Program-made: the position numbers and the translations under genes
Origin: Entomobacter blattae
GTDB taxonomy: Bacteria > Pseudomonadota > Alphaproteobacteria > Acetobacterales > Acetobacteraceae
Direction: 5' to 3'
NCBI RefSeq assembly: GCF_014672835.1
Contig: NZ_CP060244.1
Location: forward strand, 316,001-380,000
DNA: 64,000 bases
The notes under the pieces: generated by a model
Told to the model about the DNA's origin: nothing
The model's database searches: none
What the model saw: the letters and a program-made list of their open reading frames with translations, nothing else
In this document: positions 62,487 to 64,000 of the stretch, in pieces
How the letters are laid out: every line of letters begins with the position of its first letter
Numbering within the stretch: position 1 is the first letter of the stretch

Positions 62487-64000
<1,514 letters not shown>

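Overview
The window looks like an alphaproteobacterium, most likely a member of the Acetobacteraceae with a moderate to low GC genome. Supporting signs are the divergent hrcA / rph-rdgB arrangement, hopanoid genes of the HpnN and HpnL type, an FMN-riboswitch-controlled ribD-ribE-ribBA-ribH operon, a Zymomonas-type pyruvate decarboxylase, and an rRNA operon that ends 23S-5S-tRNA-fMet. The assignment is inferred from gene content; no database search was possible.

Layout. Positions 1-12393 are chromosomal core: a partial aldo/keto reductase, hrcA, rph, rdgB, hpnN, an HpnL-like membrane protein, the riboflavin operon and tRNA-Thr(UGU). Positions 12380-51541 are an integrative and conjugative element (ICE) of about 39 kb. 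It is inserted in the 3' end of the tRNA-Thr gene and bounded by a 17-bp direct repeat. Positions 51542-52602 are a decayed strip. Positions 52603-62103 carry a Hint-domain protein, a microcin-like double-glycine peptide, a UdgX-type uracil-DNA glycosylase, pyruvate decarboxylase, a TonB-dependent receptor and gene remnants. From 62104 to the end are tRNA-fMet, 5S and the 3' part of 23S rRNA, all on the minus strand.

The ICE reads from left to right as follows: a ParD/RelE-like toxin-antitoxin pair, a beta-repeat protein, a TrbM-like protein, and a complete virB1-virB11 type IV secretion operon with an EexN-like exclusion lipoprotein and a PLD-family nuclease. Next come an AT-rich cargo pair (a 740-aa beta-repeat protein and a glycosyltransferase), then a TrwC-type relaxase, a DUF5131 gene, a TrwB-type coupling protein and a small accessory protein. 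Across a recognisable R388-like oriT lie three StbABC-like genes. The leading region then carries a trimeric autotransporter adhesin, ssb, a DUF3560 gene, topoisomerase III, small DNA-binding proteins and a replication-like protein. The right end holds a divergent CI/Cro-like switch, an ORF6N antirepressor-like protein, an excisionase-like protein and a tyrosine integrase.

The most notable points are: (1) a nic site matching that of plasmid R388, which fixes the transferred strand and the leading region; (2) a duplicated structured element of about 235 bp directly upstream of ssb and of the DUF3560 gene, oriented as expected for single-stranded-DNA promoters that fire on entry into the recipient; (3) apparent single-base frameshifts in the relaxase, DUF5131, DUF3560 and adhesin genes while the chromosomal genes are intact, so the element is either decaying, phase-varying at homopolymers, or affected by sequence errors; (4) an adhesin-like/glycosyltransferase cargo pair; and (5) an orphan microcin-like precursor with a leader very close to that of microcin V.
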